Numbered from the stretch's first letter, positions 8,144 to 17,225 are shown. The stretch: DNA of 64,000 bases from JANNMJ01 sp031425525 (GCA_031425525.1 JANPJM010000047.1:1-64000), one strand, 5' to 3'. Program-made: numbers and translations. Notes: a model not told the origin generated them from the letters alone.

Positions 8144-8977
8144 ATGGCCACCCTCGTCTTTCGATTTTTGCTCGCCGCCGCACTACTGAGTGCCGTGCCG
8201 GTTTTCGCACAGCAACCCACGCCGGCCACCCAAGCCGCGCCACCCGCCGCATTGCCGCCCACCGACGTTATCGTGAAGCTCACCGGCGACGAGTTGCCGG
8301 TACATATCGTGGAAGTGACGCCCGATATGGTAAAGTATCACCGCGCCGACAACCCGCAAGGCCCACTGTTTTCGGTGTTCAAGCGCGATGTGTTCATGGT
8401 GCGCTACGCCAATGGCACGAAAGACGTGTTCGGCACGCCCGCACCGGCGCCCGCGCGCGTGCCTGATTATAATTACTCGCCGGCCATTTCGACGGTGCGC
8501 ACCTACAACAAAGTGCCGATTACGGAGCGCGACAGCGTTTTCGACCACGTGCAGGCCGGTGGGCCGCGCATCGGACTTACGGTCGTGGGTAACGGCAAGC
8601 TGCGCGACCGGCTGCGCGACGAGTTCGACGCCAGTAACGTCATCACCCAGATCGGCTGGCAGTTTGAGCAACGGCTCTTTACGCTGCCGCACGGCCCCAC
8701 GGGCCTCATCGAGTTTGTGCCGCTGATTGGGGGGTTGGAGCAAGGCTTGTTTTTACCGAGCATCAGCGGTATTCTGGGCTTGCGCGGGCAAAACGGCCTG
8801 GAAATCGGCTTGGGGCCGAACCTGTCGCTGGCGGGCGCCGGGATGGCGTTTGCGGCGGGCCAAACCATCAAAGGCAAATACGTCAATGTGCCGATTAATT
8901 TCGCGGTGGTGCCCGCGCGCGAAGGCACGCGGGTCAGTTTCTTGATTGGGTTTACGTACATCACCCAAAACCGCTAG
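8144..8977 (+). CDS. Secreted protein with KLxGDELPxxIxEVTP-type domain
   Basis: 277 residues with a signal peptide (MATLVFRFLLAAALLSAVPV, cleavage after FAQ). Residues about 42-97 form a domain of the pattern D-V-I-V-K-L-x-G-x-E-L-P...EVTPDMVKY...FMVRYANGTKDVF. The neighbouring gene at 8990 carries the same domain. Short domains of this kind are common in secreted Bacteroidota proteins of unknown role. The C-terminal half is Gly-rich with alternating hydrophobic residues (GPRIGLTVVGNG..., LEIGLGPNLSLAGAG..., VSFLIGFTYITQ) and could be a small beta-barrel. It is followed after 12 bp by its paralogue, so the two are probably co-transcribed. Confidence 0.75.
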   Translation: MATLVFRFLLAAALLSAVPVFAQQPTPATQAAPPAALPPTDVIVKLTGDELPVHIVEVTPDMVKYHRADNPQGPLFSVFKRDVFMVRYANGTKDVFGTPAPAPARVPDYNYSPAISTVRTYNKVPITERDSVFDHVQAGGPRIGLTVVGNGKLRDRLRDEFDASNVITQIGWQFEQRLFTLPHGPTGLIEFVPLIGGLEQGLFLPSISGILGLRGQNGLEIGLGPNLSLAGAGMAFAAGQTIKGKYVNVPINFAVVPAREGTRVSFLIGFTYITQNR

Positions 8978-8989
8978 CCGATTACCTGT

Positions 8990-9703
8990 ATGCGGATGCT
9001 TTCTCACCTTCGACCTGCGTTTTGGTTACTTGCGGGCGGGCTGTTACTGGTGCCCGCCGTGGGCCGAGCGCAGCAAACAGCACCGGCAGTAATTCCCGCC
9101 CCGCCGACAACGGCGCCGGCAGTAGCGCCCGTGCCGGAAACCGCTTCGGATGTCATCATCGACCGGCGCGGCAACGAACTGCCGGGGCAAATCATCGAAA
9201 TCACGCCCTCGCAGGTGCTGTATCGCACCCTCGACGCCGATCCGGCGCTGCCGCCGACGGTACTCCCGAAAGATTCTCTTTTTATGGTGCGCTTCGCCAA
9301 CGGCACCAAAGAGGTGTTCGTGGAACGCGCCGCGCCTCACCAGCCTGCCGCGCCTTCTGCCGCGCCCAAGCCCGGCCTCACCGAATCGGAACTATATCAC
9401 CTCGGTCGGCACGATGCGCTCAAATATCATAATTATTCAGGCGCATTTTGGGGTACTTACACCGCCACCGTACTGACGATCTACGGCGGCCCCATCGTAG
9501 GGCTGGGGGTGAGCGTAAGCCGTCCGCACCCTGCCAGAAACGCCCGCATCGAGCGCGAAAAGCTCCAATATCCGTCTTACGTCGAGGGCTATGGCCGGCA
9601 GGCCCAAAGCCACAAGCTAGGGAGTGCGGCGAAAGGTTTCGGCGCGGGCATCGCTACGTGGATGGCCATTATCGTCGTGGCGGTGGCTTCGTTTGCGCTC
9701 TAA
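8990..9703 (+). CDS. Secreted/membrane protein, paralogue of the preceding gene's N-terminal domain
   Basis: 237 residues with a signal peptide (FWLLAGGLLLVPAVGRAQQ). Residues about 52-108 repeat the domain of the upstream gene (DVIIDRRGNELPGQIIEITP...LFMVRFANGTKEVF). The C-terminal half differs: a Gly/Tyr segment, a moderately hydrophobic stretch (TATVLTIYGGPIVGLGVSV) and a terminal membrane helix (ATWMAIIVVAVASFAL). No enzyme motif is visible. The shared domain with different C-termini suggests a duplicated sensing or binding module. Confidence 0.72.
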   Translation: MRMLSHLRPAFWLLAGGLLLVPAVGRAQQTAPAVIPAPPTTAPAVAPVPETASDVIIDRRGNELPGQIIEITPSQVLYRTLDADPALPPTVLPKDSLFMVRFANGTKEVFVERAAPHQPAAPSAAPKPGLTESELYHLGRHDALKYHNYSGAFWGTYTATVLTIYGGPIVGLGVSVSRPHPARNARIEREKLQYPSYVEGYGRQAQSHKLGSAAKGFGAGIATWMAIIVVAVASFAL

Positions 9704-9732
9704 AGCCACCGGCTTCCTTCCTGGATTTTTAG

Positions 9733-9846
9733 ATGAGCAACTTACGTCGCTTCTATCACCGCTGGAAAGATTTTTTCCTGACCGATGGCCTGATGTATCT
9801 CGTTTTCGTGGTGACGCTGGTGATTTTGTTTACGTTTTTTCGGTAG
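9733..9846 (+). CDS. Small single-span membrane protein (37 aa)
   Basis: An ATG-TAG frame of 38 codons encodes MSNLRRFYHRWKDFFLTDGL followed by MYLVFVVTLVILFTFFR. It has a basic amphipathic N-terminus and one membrane helix ending in Phe-Phe-Arg, a layout typical of genuine small membrane proteins. It lies 29 bp after the 8990 gene in the same direction, so it may be part of that operon. No name can be given. Confidence 0.55.
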   Translation: MSNLRRFYHRWKDFFLTDGLMYLVFVVTLVILFTFFR

Positions 9847-9854
9847 AGAAGCCC

Positions 9855-9883
9855 GTATCCGGCACCGGGACGGTGTCGGATAC
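9855..9883. terminator. Hairpin between convergent genes
   Basis: Arms GTATCCGGCACCG and CGGTGTCGGATAC pair over 13 positions with one G-T pair, 3-nt loop. It lies between the convergent 9733 and 9893 genes, so it can serve both directions, although there is no long T run. Confidence 0.6.
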
Positions 9884-9892
9884 GCTCGTCTT

Positions 9893-10078
9893 TCAGCGCG
9901 GCTTGGGCGAGAACCGCCACAGCAAGAATCCCAGGAACGCAATGCCCGCTTTGATGCCGAAACCCGTGGAAACGCCCCACCGGTCGGTCCACTGCAAAAA
10001 CTGAAAACCGGCCCCGGCAAACGGCAGAATCAAGGCCATAAGGGCCACCAGCATCAGGGTAACGCCGAAAAAACGCAT
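9893..10078 (-). CDS. Small two-span membrane protein (61 aa)
   Basis: 61 residues: a first helix (VTLMLVALMALILPFAGAGF), a short loop (QWTDRWGVSTG) and a second helix (GIKAGIAFLGFLLWRF). It ends in SPKPR. Composition and the clean ATG at 10078 make it a likely real gene. It faces the small 9733 gene across a shared hairpin. No family recognised. Confidence 0.6.
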   Translation of the reverse strand: MRFFGVTLMLVALMALILPFAGAGFQFLQWTDRWGVSTGFGIKAGIAFLGFLLWRFSPKPR

Positions 10079-10086
10079 AAAATGGT

Positions 10087-10175
10087 TGTTGGTTGTTGGT
10101 TGATTAGTTGATGGTTGATAGGTCGAAAGCTTGTTTAACGATTAACCATCAACCGAAAACCATCAACTAATTAAC
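10087..10175. repeat. Inverted pair of heptamer tandem repeats (GGTTGAT-type)
   Basis: Left arm: 7-bp units GTTGTTG, GTTGTTG, GTTGATT, AGTTGAT, GGTTGAT. Right arm: inverted units (AACCATC/AACTAAT). The two arms share TTAGTTGATGGTT in opposite orientation and can fold into a hairpin. The right arm includes the last codon and stop (AAT TAG) of the TPR gene. Confidence 0.8.
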
Positions 10176-11990
10176 ACTATCGCCGCGCAGTTTGCGGAAG
10201 CGGCGGCGGGCTTCGGCTGTAAAGATGGAGCCGGGATATTTGGTGAGCACTTGGTTATAATGCTCCATCGCGGCGGCGGGCTGCTTGAGGTTGTCTTCTT
10301 CGATGCGCGCGAGCGTGAAAAGCGCGTCGTCGGAGAGGATATCGTACTTCGGATTCTGGATAATCTGGTTGAGCGCGGCGGTGGCGGCGGTAAAGTTGCC
10401 CATCCGGCCGTAGAGGGTGGCTTTCAGAAAATGCGCCTCATCGGTGAGGGCGTGGCCGGGAAACTGGCGCAACAGCGAATCGAGCTTGGCGACGGCAGCC
10501 GGCAGCTTGTTCTGAAACACAAGCAACTCGATGGCGGCGTAGCGGCGCAGCGCCTGATGAGTCGAATCGAGGTCGAGGCCGGTATTGTCGGTGATGAGGA
10601 GCGAAAGCGCCATCGCGTCGTTGGCAATTTCGCGGGTGGTGGCGTTTTTGAGAATGTCGAGGTGCGCTTGGGCCAACTCAAAATCGCCTTTGAAATAGCT
10701 CAGGCGGCCATTTCGCAGCTTGGCTTCGTAGCCGACGGGCGTCTCCTTCATCACTTTCTCCACCTGCGAATACAGCAGCGACGATTCCCACGGCTCGCCC
10801 TTCAGCAGGTAAATATCGGCAAGGGCGAGCTTGGCTTCGGCGGCCAAATCGGGGCGCACGCGCGGCATGGCGATGATCTGGTTGAGCAGCTCCATCGCGC
10901 GGTCTTTTTCGTCGAGTTGGAAAGCGTAAAGCATCGCTTGATCGCGCAGCACCGGAGCGGTGGCGGGGGAGCGGCCGAGTTCGTTCAATAAATTGTCGTA
11001 CTCGGTCAGCAGCGCCCTGATTTTGGCCGGATCGACCGGAAACGTGCTTTTGATTTGCGCCTCCCGCGCGTTGATGGCGCGCTGGCGGGCAAAGGCGTAG
11101 TATTGCCCGCCGGGGTACGTCGTGCGGATGTATTCGTAGCCTTCCACAGCCGACTCAAAATCCTTGTTCTCGAACGCAATTTGGGCCAAATCCAGAACGC
11201 GGGCACCGTCGCGCTGCTCCCGCCGGTCGAGGGCTTTGGCCTGGACGAGGGCGGCGAAAAAGTCCTTGCGCTGGGTGTAGAGCCAGATCAGCAGTTCGGA
11301 GGCGGCGGGCTGGTCGGGGTTGGCGCGCACGTCGGCGAGGAGGGTTTTTTCGAGCGGTTCGAAATCCTTGTCATCGCGCAGCACGTTTTGCAGCATATTC
11401 TGCGCTTCAGCTACCCGCGCGGGCTCGCGCTTCACGAGGCGCAACACCTCATCGACGGTTTTCTGCACTTGTCCGGTCTGCGAGTACAATTCCAAAAATT
11501 GCACGGTGTACGCCGCCTCATCCTTGGCAAGCTGCCGCCCGCGCAGCCACGCCTGCTCGGCGAGGGCGGGCTGCCCGGCGGTACGCAGGGCAGTAGCGGC
11601 GGCCACCACGCGGGGGGCTGTCAGGTCGTCGATGGCCCGGCGCCAGGCTTTTTGGGCACCCGATTCGTCGCCGGCGGCCAGCAGCACGGTGCCCGCATCG
11701 GCACCGGCACCCGTCAGGTCGGGGTTACGCTTGGTAGTTTTCTTGACGAGTTTCTCGGCATCCTTGTACAATTTAAGGCTGAGGAGCGTCTTGAGATAAT
11801 CGGGGTAGGCGGCGGCGCTTTGCTGTACTTCGGCGGGTAAACCCTGGAAAGTGGCGGCGGCTTTCGCCCATTCCTGCTTGCGGGCGTACTCTTTGGCGAG
11901 CGCCAGTTCGGTACCGGGTTGGGCGTACGCAGGCGCCGCCAGCGCCAGCATCAACAGAAAATACCAAAGGAAACGATTCACGCGGGGCAA
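10167..11990 (-). CDS. Exported tetratricopeptide-repeat protein
   Basis: 607 residues with a signal peptide (FLWYFLLMLALAAPAYAQ). It is built of TPR-like helix pairs from about residue 25 to the end, e.g. LALAKEYARKQEWAKAAATF, ALADIYLLKGEPWESSLLYS and FTLARIEEDNLKQPAAAMEH, ending FTAEARRRFRKLRGDSVN. Such proteins scaffold envelope complexes or bind peptides. No catalytic motif is seen. It is a single gene; its last codon and stop lie inside a repeat arm. Confidence 0.85.
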   Translation of the reverse strand: MPRVNRFLWYFLLMLALAAPAYAQPGTELALAKEYARKQEWAKAAATFQGLPAEVQQSAAAYPDYLKTLLSLKLYKDAEKLVKKTTKRNPDLTGAGADAGTVLLAAGDESGAQKAWRRAIDDLTAPRVVAAATALRTAGQPALAEQAWLRGRQLAKDEAAYTVQFLELYSQTGQVQKTVDEVLRLVKREPARVAEAQNMLQNVLRDDKDFEPLEKTLLADVRANPDQPAASELLIWLYTQRKDFFAALVQAKALDRREQRDGARVLDLAQIAFENKDFESAVEGYEYIRTTYPGGQYYAFARQRAINAREAQIKSTFPVDPAKIRALLTEYDNLLNELGRSPATAPVLRDQAMLYAFQLDEKDRAMELLNQIIAMPRVRPDLAAEAKLALADIYLLKGEPWESSLLYSQVEKVMKETPVGYEAKLRNGRLSYFKGDFELAQAHLDILKNATTREIANDAMALSLLITDNTGLDLDSTHQALRRYAAIELLVFQNKLPAAVAKLDSLLRQFPGHALTDEAHFLKATLYGRMGNFTAATAALNQIIQNPKYDILSDDALFTLARIEEDNLKQPAAAMEHYNQVLTKYPGSIFTAEARRRFRKLRGDSVN

Positions 11991-12143
11991 GTTAGCGAAA
12001 TGGGTTGGGACGCCGTAACCACGCGGGTGGCCAAAAGTATCCGGCTGCGTGCGGGGAGGCGGAATTACCCTGCCACTGCCCGTGTAGAAACGCGGGTTGG
12101 AGCGAAGCTACGCCTCTCGTGTGTTAGGCGGGGCGGGCGGGGT

Positions 12144-12163
12144 GGCGGAGCTAGCGCTCCGCC
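12144..12163. terminator. Short GC-rich hairpin at the end of the glycosyltransferase gene
   Basis: GGCGGAGC and GCTCCGCC pair around a 4-nt loop, overlapping the TAG at 12151. No T run follows on the minus strand, so terminator activity is uncertain. The rest of 11991-12150 shows no gene. Confidence 0.35.
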
Positions 12164-13869
12164 CCACGATGCGGCAACGCATACACCCGCAGCGCCCCCT
12201 CGCGCCGGAGCAAGCGACCGAGCAGCGGCCGGAGTGTGGGCGACTGCCACACGCTCGTGTCGGTGGTATACAGCACGCGGGCGCCGCGCCGGATGTAGTT
12301 CGCCAAGCGCGATTCGGCGGCGGGCAGTGCGAAACCCGCCGTATCCGACCGCGACGGCCCTGTCGGCGGCGCCGCCGGCCGGAGCCACGCGGGGTGGTTG
12401 AAGGCGGCAACCGCGCCGGGTTCGACCGGAAAAACGGCGCCTAACTGCCCTTCGCGCTCGAAGCCAAACCCTTTTTGGTGAAGCAGATAGAACATGATGC
12501 AGCCCGAATCGTCGGGGCCGACGACGGCGGGCGTGTTCGGTGGCACCAGCCGCGCCAGTTGCTCGCGGCTGGGCAAGTCGGTGGGCACGCCGTGCGCCTC
12601 GGCGGCGGTTCGCACCCACCGCGACGGCAGAATCCGCACCATCGTCAGCACCGGCATCAGCAATAACAACAGCACCCACGACCAACCGGGAATGCGCCGC
12701 CGCAGCCAGTTGCCGCCCAACGCCACGCCGAGCATCAGCAGGGGCACGTGCGGAAACATGTAGTAGACGTGGTACCGCATCTGACTGAGTTCCACTAAAT
12801 GATAAGCCACCAGCGCACTGCCCCACGCCAAGGCGGGCCAGAAAAACCAGTGCCGCGTAGCGCCCGACCGCCGCACCGTGCCCAGCCCCACTACCAGCAG
12901 AAGCGTTGCGGCGTACCCAATCAGGTCTTCGGGAAGCTGCGAGCGCAGGTTGCGCCACAGAATTTCGGCCGCTTCGGCCCACGAGGCGGCGGGACGGATT
13001 TCAAGCCCAAAATCGCTCAGACCGGAGGTTTTGATGAGGTGCAGCGCGTAAGCATACCACGCCAACGGCAATGCTACGCTAACGGCGCCCAGCAGCAGCA
13101 ACAGCGCTACATCCTTGATACTGTACGCCTTCCGCAGCAAATTTTGCCCAACCAGCACGGCCACCGGTACCCCGATGATGAGAAATTGCAGCTTGGTAAG
13201 CCCCGCCAGCGTGAAGCCCACCAGCGCCAGCAGCCATGAGTAGTTGCTGGTTGTTGGCTGATGGTTGATGGTGGAGGTTCGCTGTTGCGGGTCTTGGTGC
13301 GTTCGGTGCTGCTGCCAGCGCAAAAAACCTACAAACCCCACGATGGATGCCGAAAGCGCCAGCACATCGGGCAGCGCCACGAAACCCATATAAAACAGTT
13401 CCGGGCTCCAGGCCATCCCCCACGCAGCCAGTGCCGCCACCCACCGCGAGCGGCTCAGAAGCCAGCCCACATCGTAGAGCGCGATGGCACCGAGTAGCAA
13501 AAACGCCAGATTGAGCAGTCGCGGAATCGCTTCCGAAAAGCCCACGGTGCGGTACAGCACCGCCACGGCGTACTCGAAGCTCGGAAACTGCATGCCGGTC
13601 ACGCCATCGGTGCCGTAGCGGCGGTCTACGCGCGGCCGGAAGAGGTTCAGTTCCTCCTCGGCCAGGTTGCGCGCGACGGTGAGCGTGTTGCACTGCCGCC
13701 AGAGGTGCGTACCGCCCGGCGGCACCCCCGCAAACGGCAAATGCGCAAGTAAGCTCGTGATTATCAGCACGAACAACACGCGCGCGCGGTGCGCGACCAG
13801 CCGGTCGAGCCAGCCGCTGACGGCCGAAGTCGCGGGCGAAGTGGCGGCGGGCGGCACAGCCTCAGGCAC
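12151..13869 (-). CDS. Multi-span membrane glycosyltransferase (GT39/ArnT-like)
   Basis: 572 residues with about ten membrane helices. The first helix (VLFVLIITSLLAHLPFAGVP) is followed by a loop with GGTHLWRQCNTLTVARNL, similar to the D/E-containing first external loop of GT-C (ArnT/PMT-type) enzymes. A large soluble domain closes the protein. Such enzymes transfer sugars from lipid carriers on the outer face of the inner membrane. It overlaps the downstream-facing GT2 gene by 8 bp (13862-13869), so the two are translated together: a GT2 that loads a lipid carrier and a GT-C that uses it is a known pairing. Residues about 199-209 come from a heptamer repeat. Confidence 0.78.
   Translation of the reverse strand: MPEAVPPAATSPATSAVSGWLDRLVAHRARVLFVLIITSLLAHLPFAGVPPGGTHLWRQCNTLTVARNLAEEELNLFRPRVDRRYGTDGVTGMQFPSFEYAVAVLYRTVGFSEAIPRLLNLAFLLLGAIALYDVGWLLSRSRWVAALAAWGMAWSPELFYMGFVALPDVLALSASIVGFVGFLRWQQHRTHQDPQQRTSTINHQPTTSNYSWLLALVGFTLAGLTKLQFLIIGVPVAVLVGQNLLRKAYSIKDVALLLLLGAVSVALPLAWYAYALHLIKTSGLSDFGLEIRPAASWAEAAEILWRNLRSQLPEDLIGYAATLLLVVGLGTVRRSGATRHWFFWPALAWGSALVAYHLVELSQMRYHVYYMFPHVPLLMLGVALGGNWLRRRIPGWSWVLLLLLMPVLTMVRILPSRWVRTAAEAHGVPTDLPSREQLARLVPPNTPAVVGPDDSGCIMFYLLHQKGFGFEREGQLGAVFPVEPGAVAAFNHPAWLRPAAPPTGPSRSDTAGFALPAAESRLANYIRRGARVLYTTDTSVWQSPTLRPLLGRLLRREGALRVYALPHRGAER
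13243..13274. repeat. Heptamer tandem repeat inside the glycosyltransferase gene
   Basis: Units GTTGCTG, GTTGTTG, GCTGATG, GTTGATG, GTGG (plus strand) belong to the same family as the intergenic repeat at 10087-10175. On the coding strand they are read in frame as TSTINHQPTTSN between two predicted membrane helices. Confidence 0.75.
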
Positions 13870-14881
13870 GGGTTGGGTCGCTGCTCAAAACGCCTTTTTC
13901 AGCGCTGTTTTCGGTGCTGTCTTCGGCAATGATGTAGAGCGGCCGGCCGCGCACATTGTCACTCAGCCGCGCGAGGTATTCGCCGATGATACCGACGGCG
14001 ATGAGCTGCACGCCGCCCAGAAACAGCACCGTCATCATGAGCGACGCCCAGCCGGGCTGGTAGTCGTTGCGCACGAACCGCGAATACAGCGTGTACAGCA
14101 TCAGCACGCCCGCCACGCCGCTCACGCCGAACCCCATGATGGAGGCGAGCTTGAGCGGCAGGTTCGAGAAGCTCGTGAGGGCGTCGGTCGCGAGGCGCAG
14201 CATCTTGCTCCAGGTGTAGCCGGTTTCGCCGGCCGCGCGCGATTGGCGGTCATATAGAAACGCGCCCTGCCGGAAGCCGACCCACGCAATTTGGCCGCGC
14301 AGAAACTTGTGGCGCTCCGGCATTTGCCGCAGCACGGCCACTACGCGCTGCGTTATCACCCGAAAATCGCCGGTATCGACCGGAATATCGACGGAAGTAA
14401 GTGCGCCGAGCAAGCGGTAAAACCACTTGGCCGTCAGGCGTTTCCCCGCCGATTCGCCGGCGCGTTGGCGGCGCTGGGCGTACACTACGTCGAGGCCGTC
14501 GGTGCGGAGTTGCTGGAGCATCGCCGGAATGAGTTCGGGCGGGTCTTGCAAATCGGCGTCGATGATGACCACGGCCGCGCCGCGCGCCACGTCCAGACCC
14601 GCCGACACGGCAATCTGGTGCCCAAAATTGCGGCTCAGGCTGAGGTAGCGTAGGCGGGTGGGGTCGGCGGCGGCCACGGCACGCAACCCGTCGAGGGTGC
14701 GGTCGCGGGAGCCGTCGTTGATGAAAATCACTTCCCAGGTTTCGCCCAAACCGTCAAGCATCGCGCGCAGCCGCCCGACGAGCAGCGGCAACACGGCTTC
14801 TTCGTTGAAAACCGGAATGACGACGGAGACGGCGGGCGTGGGCACCGGGGCGCCGGCGGTAGAGGTCAAAGGAGCGTTCAA
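13862..14881 (-). CDS. Glycosyltransferase family 2, polyprenyl-phosphate sugar transferase type
   Basis: 339 residues. The GT2 fold starts with VSVVIPVFNEE (about 19-29), followed by INDGSRDRT and the metal-binding DADLQDPPEL (DxD-like, near 109-118). Two C-terminal membrane helices (LASIMGFGVSGVAGVLMLYTL and MMTVLFLGGVQLIAVGIIGEYLARL) match the DPM1/GtrB/ArnC type, which transfers a sugar onto undecaprenyl phosphate. The 8-bp overlap with the GT39-like gene suggests the product feeds that enzyme. Confidence 0.9.
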   Translation of the reverse strand: MNAPLTSTAGAPVPTPAVSVVIPVFNEEAVLPLLVGRLRAMLDGLGETWEVIFINDGSRDRTLDGLRAVAAADPTRLRYLSLSRNFGHQIAVSAGLDVARGAAVVIIDADLQDPPELIPAMLQQLRTDGLDVVYAQRRQRAGESAGKRLTAKWFYRLLGALTSVDIPVDTGDFRVITQRVVAVLRQMPERHKFLRGQIAWVGFRQGAFLYDRQSRAAGETGYTWSKMLRLATDALTSFSNLPLKLASIMGFGVSGVAGVLMLYTLYSRFVRNDYQPGWASLMMTVLFLGGVQLIAVGIIGEYLARLSDNVRGRPLYIIAEDSTENSAEKGVLSSDPTRA

Positions 14882-14890
14882 GCGGCTAAC

Positions 14891-17113
14891 TTACAGGTTC
14901 TTGACGAAATAATCCGTCATCATTCGGTACAGGTGCAGCCGCGTGACGCCGCCGTAAATACCGTGGTTCCGGTTAGGGTAATAGAAGCTGCTGAACTGCT
15001 TGTTGGCCTTAATGAACGCGTCTTCGAGGGCCACGGCGTTCTGGAAATGCACGTTGTCGTCGCCGGTACCGTGAATCATCAGGAAATTGCCTTTGAGCTT
15101 GCTGGCGTGGCTCACGGGCGAATTTTCGTCGTAGCCGGCGGGGTTTTCCTGCGGCGTTTTCAGGAACCGCTCGGTGTACACGGTATCGTAAAAGCGCCAG
15201 TTGGTGACGGGCGCCACCGCCACGCCGGTCTTGAAGAGGTCGGCGCCTTTGGTCATGGCCAGCGAGGTCATATAACCGCCGTAGCTCCAGCCCCACATCC
15301 CGATGCGGCCTTTGTCGATGTAGGGCTGCTCGCCCGCCCAGCGCGCCACGTCCATCTGGTCCTGGATTTCGAGCTTGCCGAGGTTGGCGTAGGTGCTTTT
15401 CTTGAAATCGGCGCCGCGCGCCCCGGTACCCCGGTTATCGACGGAAATAATCACATACCCCTGCTGCGTCAGTAACTGAAACCAGAAGTAGTTGGGGCCG
15501 TCCCAATCGTCTTGGCCGGTCTGCGAGCCGGGGCCGCCGTACACGTACAAAATGGCGGGGTACTTTTTGGCGGGGTCGAAATTGGCCGGTTTCAGCATCC
15601 AGCCGTTGAGCTTCGTCTTCGCGTCGGAGGGCAGCGGCACCTCAATGAATTCGGCCGCCGAAAGGGCGTATTGCCCCAGGCGCGTTTTCAGTTCGGCGTT
15701 ATCTTCCACCACCTTGATCTGGCGCGGCGCCTTGCCGGTGGCCTCGAAAAGCGTGGTGACGGGCGGCGTCCCAATCGCCGAATGCGTGTCGAAATAATAG
15801 CTGAACGTCGGGCTGAACGCGCCTTCGTGCGTGCCGGCGCCCCGGCTGATTTGTACCTTATTTTTTGATTTCAAATTAATCTGGTACAGCTGCCGCTCGC
15901 GCGGGTGCGTTTCGGCGGAGGCGTAATACACGAGGCCGCGCGCCTCATCGACGCCGTAAAGCGTCGTCACGTCCCACGGGCCTTTGGTAAGCTGCTGGCT
16001 CTTTTTGCCATCTACGCTGTAGAGGTAGAGGTGCTTGTAGCCGTCGCGCTCGCTGCTCCAGACGAAGCTTTTCCCGTCTTTGAGGTAGGTCAGGTCGTCG
16101 GTTACTTCCACATACGCCTTGTCGGTTTCGGTCAGCACTACCTCGTTTTGGCCGGTGGTGGCGTTGCAATGCAATAGCTCCAATTTGTTTTGGAGGCGGT
16201 TGAGGCGCTGCACGGCCACGAGGTTCGGGTTCTGCGTCCACTTCATGCGGGGCAGGTATTGGTCGGGCTCCTTGCCGGTGTCCAACGTCGTGGTTTTGCC
16301 GCTCACTAGGTCGTACACCTTCACGCCTACTACCGAGTTCGCCTCGCCCGCTTTCGGGTATTTGTACACGTAGCTCGTGGGGTAGAGCTTGCCCCATTGC
16401 TGCATCGCGTATTCGGGCACGCGGCTTTCATCGAAGGTGTAGAACGCGAGCCGTGCGCCGTTCGGGCTCCAGTCGAAGCCTTTGGCAAACTCGAACTCTT
16501 CCTCATACACCCAGTCCAGAGCGCCGTTGATGCGCTGGTTCACGGTGCCGTCGTCGGTCACTTTGTGTTCCTGACCGTTGGCTACATCCATGTAATACAC
16601 GTTGTTGGCCCGCACGAACGCCACACGCTCGCCATCGGGCGAGAAGGTGGCGTACTGCTGCTTGCCGCCCTTACTCACGGGCTTCAACTCCTTGCTTTTG
16701 AGGTCGTAGAGGTAAAATTCGGCTTTGGAGCTGCGGCGGTAAATCGGCTCTTCGGCCGTGGTCAGCAGCAACCGGCTCTCATCCGCCGAAAACGTGTAGC
16801 CCTCGATTTGCAACGGCCCAGCGGCGGTGCGCAGGCTTTCGCCTTCCACCAACGTGTTCACGGGTTGGCCGGTCGTGATGTCGAACCGGACAATATCCTG
16901 GGTCTGATTTTTCTCGTCGGGCACGAGCGCCGTGTAGTGGCGCCCATCGTTGAGCCAGTTGGTGCCTTCCGGCGAAGCGGCCACGAGGTCGCGCCGCGCC
17001 CAAATGTCTTCCAGCGTAAGCGATTTTTTTTGCTGCGCGAACGCGGCCGGCCCCACGGCCACCCACGATGTAACGACAACCAGCAGCGCGGCCCGGAGCG
17101 GACGAAGCGTCAT
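14891..17113 (-). CDS. S9 family peptidase, dipeptidyl peptidase IV type
   Basis: The ATG at 17113 opens a signal peptide (MTLRPLRAALLVVVTSWVAV, then GPAAFAQQ); a TTG three codons earlier is less likely. The 740-residue protein has the DPP-IV N-terminal beta-propeller (about 30-480) and an alpha/beta-hydrolase domain with GWSYGGY (nucleophile Ser610), Asp685/686 in GTGDDNVHFQ and His717 in NHGIYGG. The propeller carries the DWVYEEEF double-Glu segment used to hold the substrate N-terminus. It releases Xaa-Pro dipeptides in the periplasm. Single gene with its own -7 element at 17168-17175. Confidence 0.95.
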   Translation of the reverse strand: MTLRPLRAALLVVVTSWVAVGPAAFAQQKKSLTLEDIWARRDLVAASPEGTNWLNDGRHYTALVPDEKNQTQDIVRFDITTGQPVNTLVEGESLRTAAGPLQIEGYTFSADESRLLLTTAEEPIYRRSSKAEFYLYDLKSKELKPVSKGGKQQYATFSPDGERVAFVRANNVYYMDVANGQEHKVTDDGTVNQRINGALDWVYEEEFEFAKGFDWSPNGARLAFYTFDESRVPEYAMQQWGKLYPTSYVYKYPKAGEANSVVGVKVYDLVSGKTTTLDTGKEPDQYLPRMKWTQNPNLVAVQRLNRLQNKLELLHCNATTGQNEVVLTETDKAYVEVTDDLTYLKDGKSFVWSSERDGYKHLYLYSVDGKKSQQLTKGPWDVTTLYGVDEARGLVYYASAETHPRERQLYQINLKSKNKVQISRGAGTHEGAFSPTFSYYFDTHSAIGTPPVTTLFEATGKAPRQIKVVEDNAELKTRLGQYALSAAEFIEVPLPSDAKTKLNGWMLKPANFDPAKKYPAILYVYGGPGSQTGQDDWDGPNYFWFQLLTQQGYVIISVDNRGTGARGADFKKSTYANLGKLEIQDQMDVARWAGEQPYIDKGRIGMWGWSYGGYMTSLAMTKGADLFKTGVAVAPVTNWRFYDTVYTERFLKTPQENPAGYDENSPVSHASKLKGNFLMIHGTGDDNVHFQNAVALEDAFIKANKQFSSFYYPNRNHGIYGGVTRLHLYRMMTDYFVKNL

Positions 17114-17167
17114 AAGAAACAAGAGCAGAGATATTTCAGAACCTGATGGCCACCGCTAATCAACACC

Positions 17168-17175
17168 CAAAAGTA
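17168..17175 (-). promoter_or_regulatory. Candidate -7 element for the DPP-IV gene
   Basis: Minus strand TACTTTTG fits TAnnTTTG, 54 bp before the chosen start. A convincing -33 TTG was not found. Confidence 0.4.
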
Positions 17176-17225
17176 GCCCCGCGCGGGCGGCGGGTTGCAT
17201 CGCTGCGTGCGCTCGTAACGTCAGT

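Noticed and set aside
12065..12982. 305-codon frame on the same strand as the glycosyltransferase
   Set aside because: Out-of-frame Arg/Ala-rich shadow; the 12151-13869 frame has clear membrane helices and a coupled partner.
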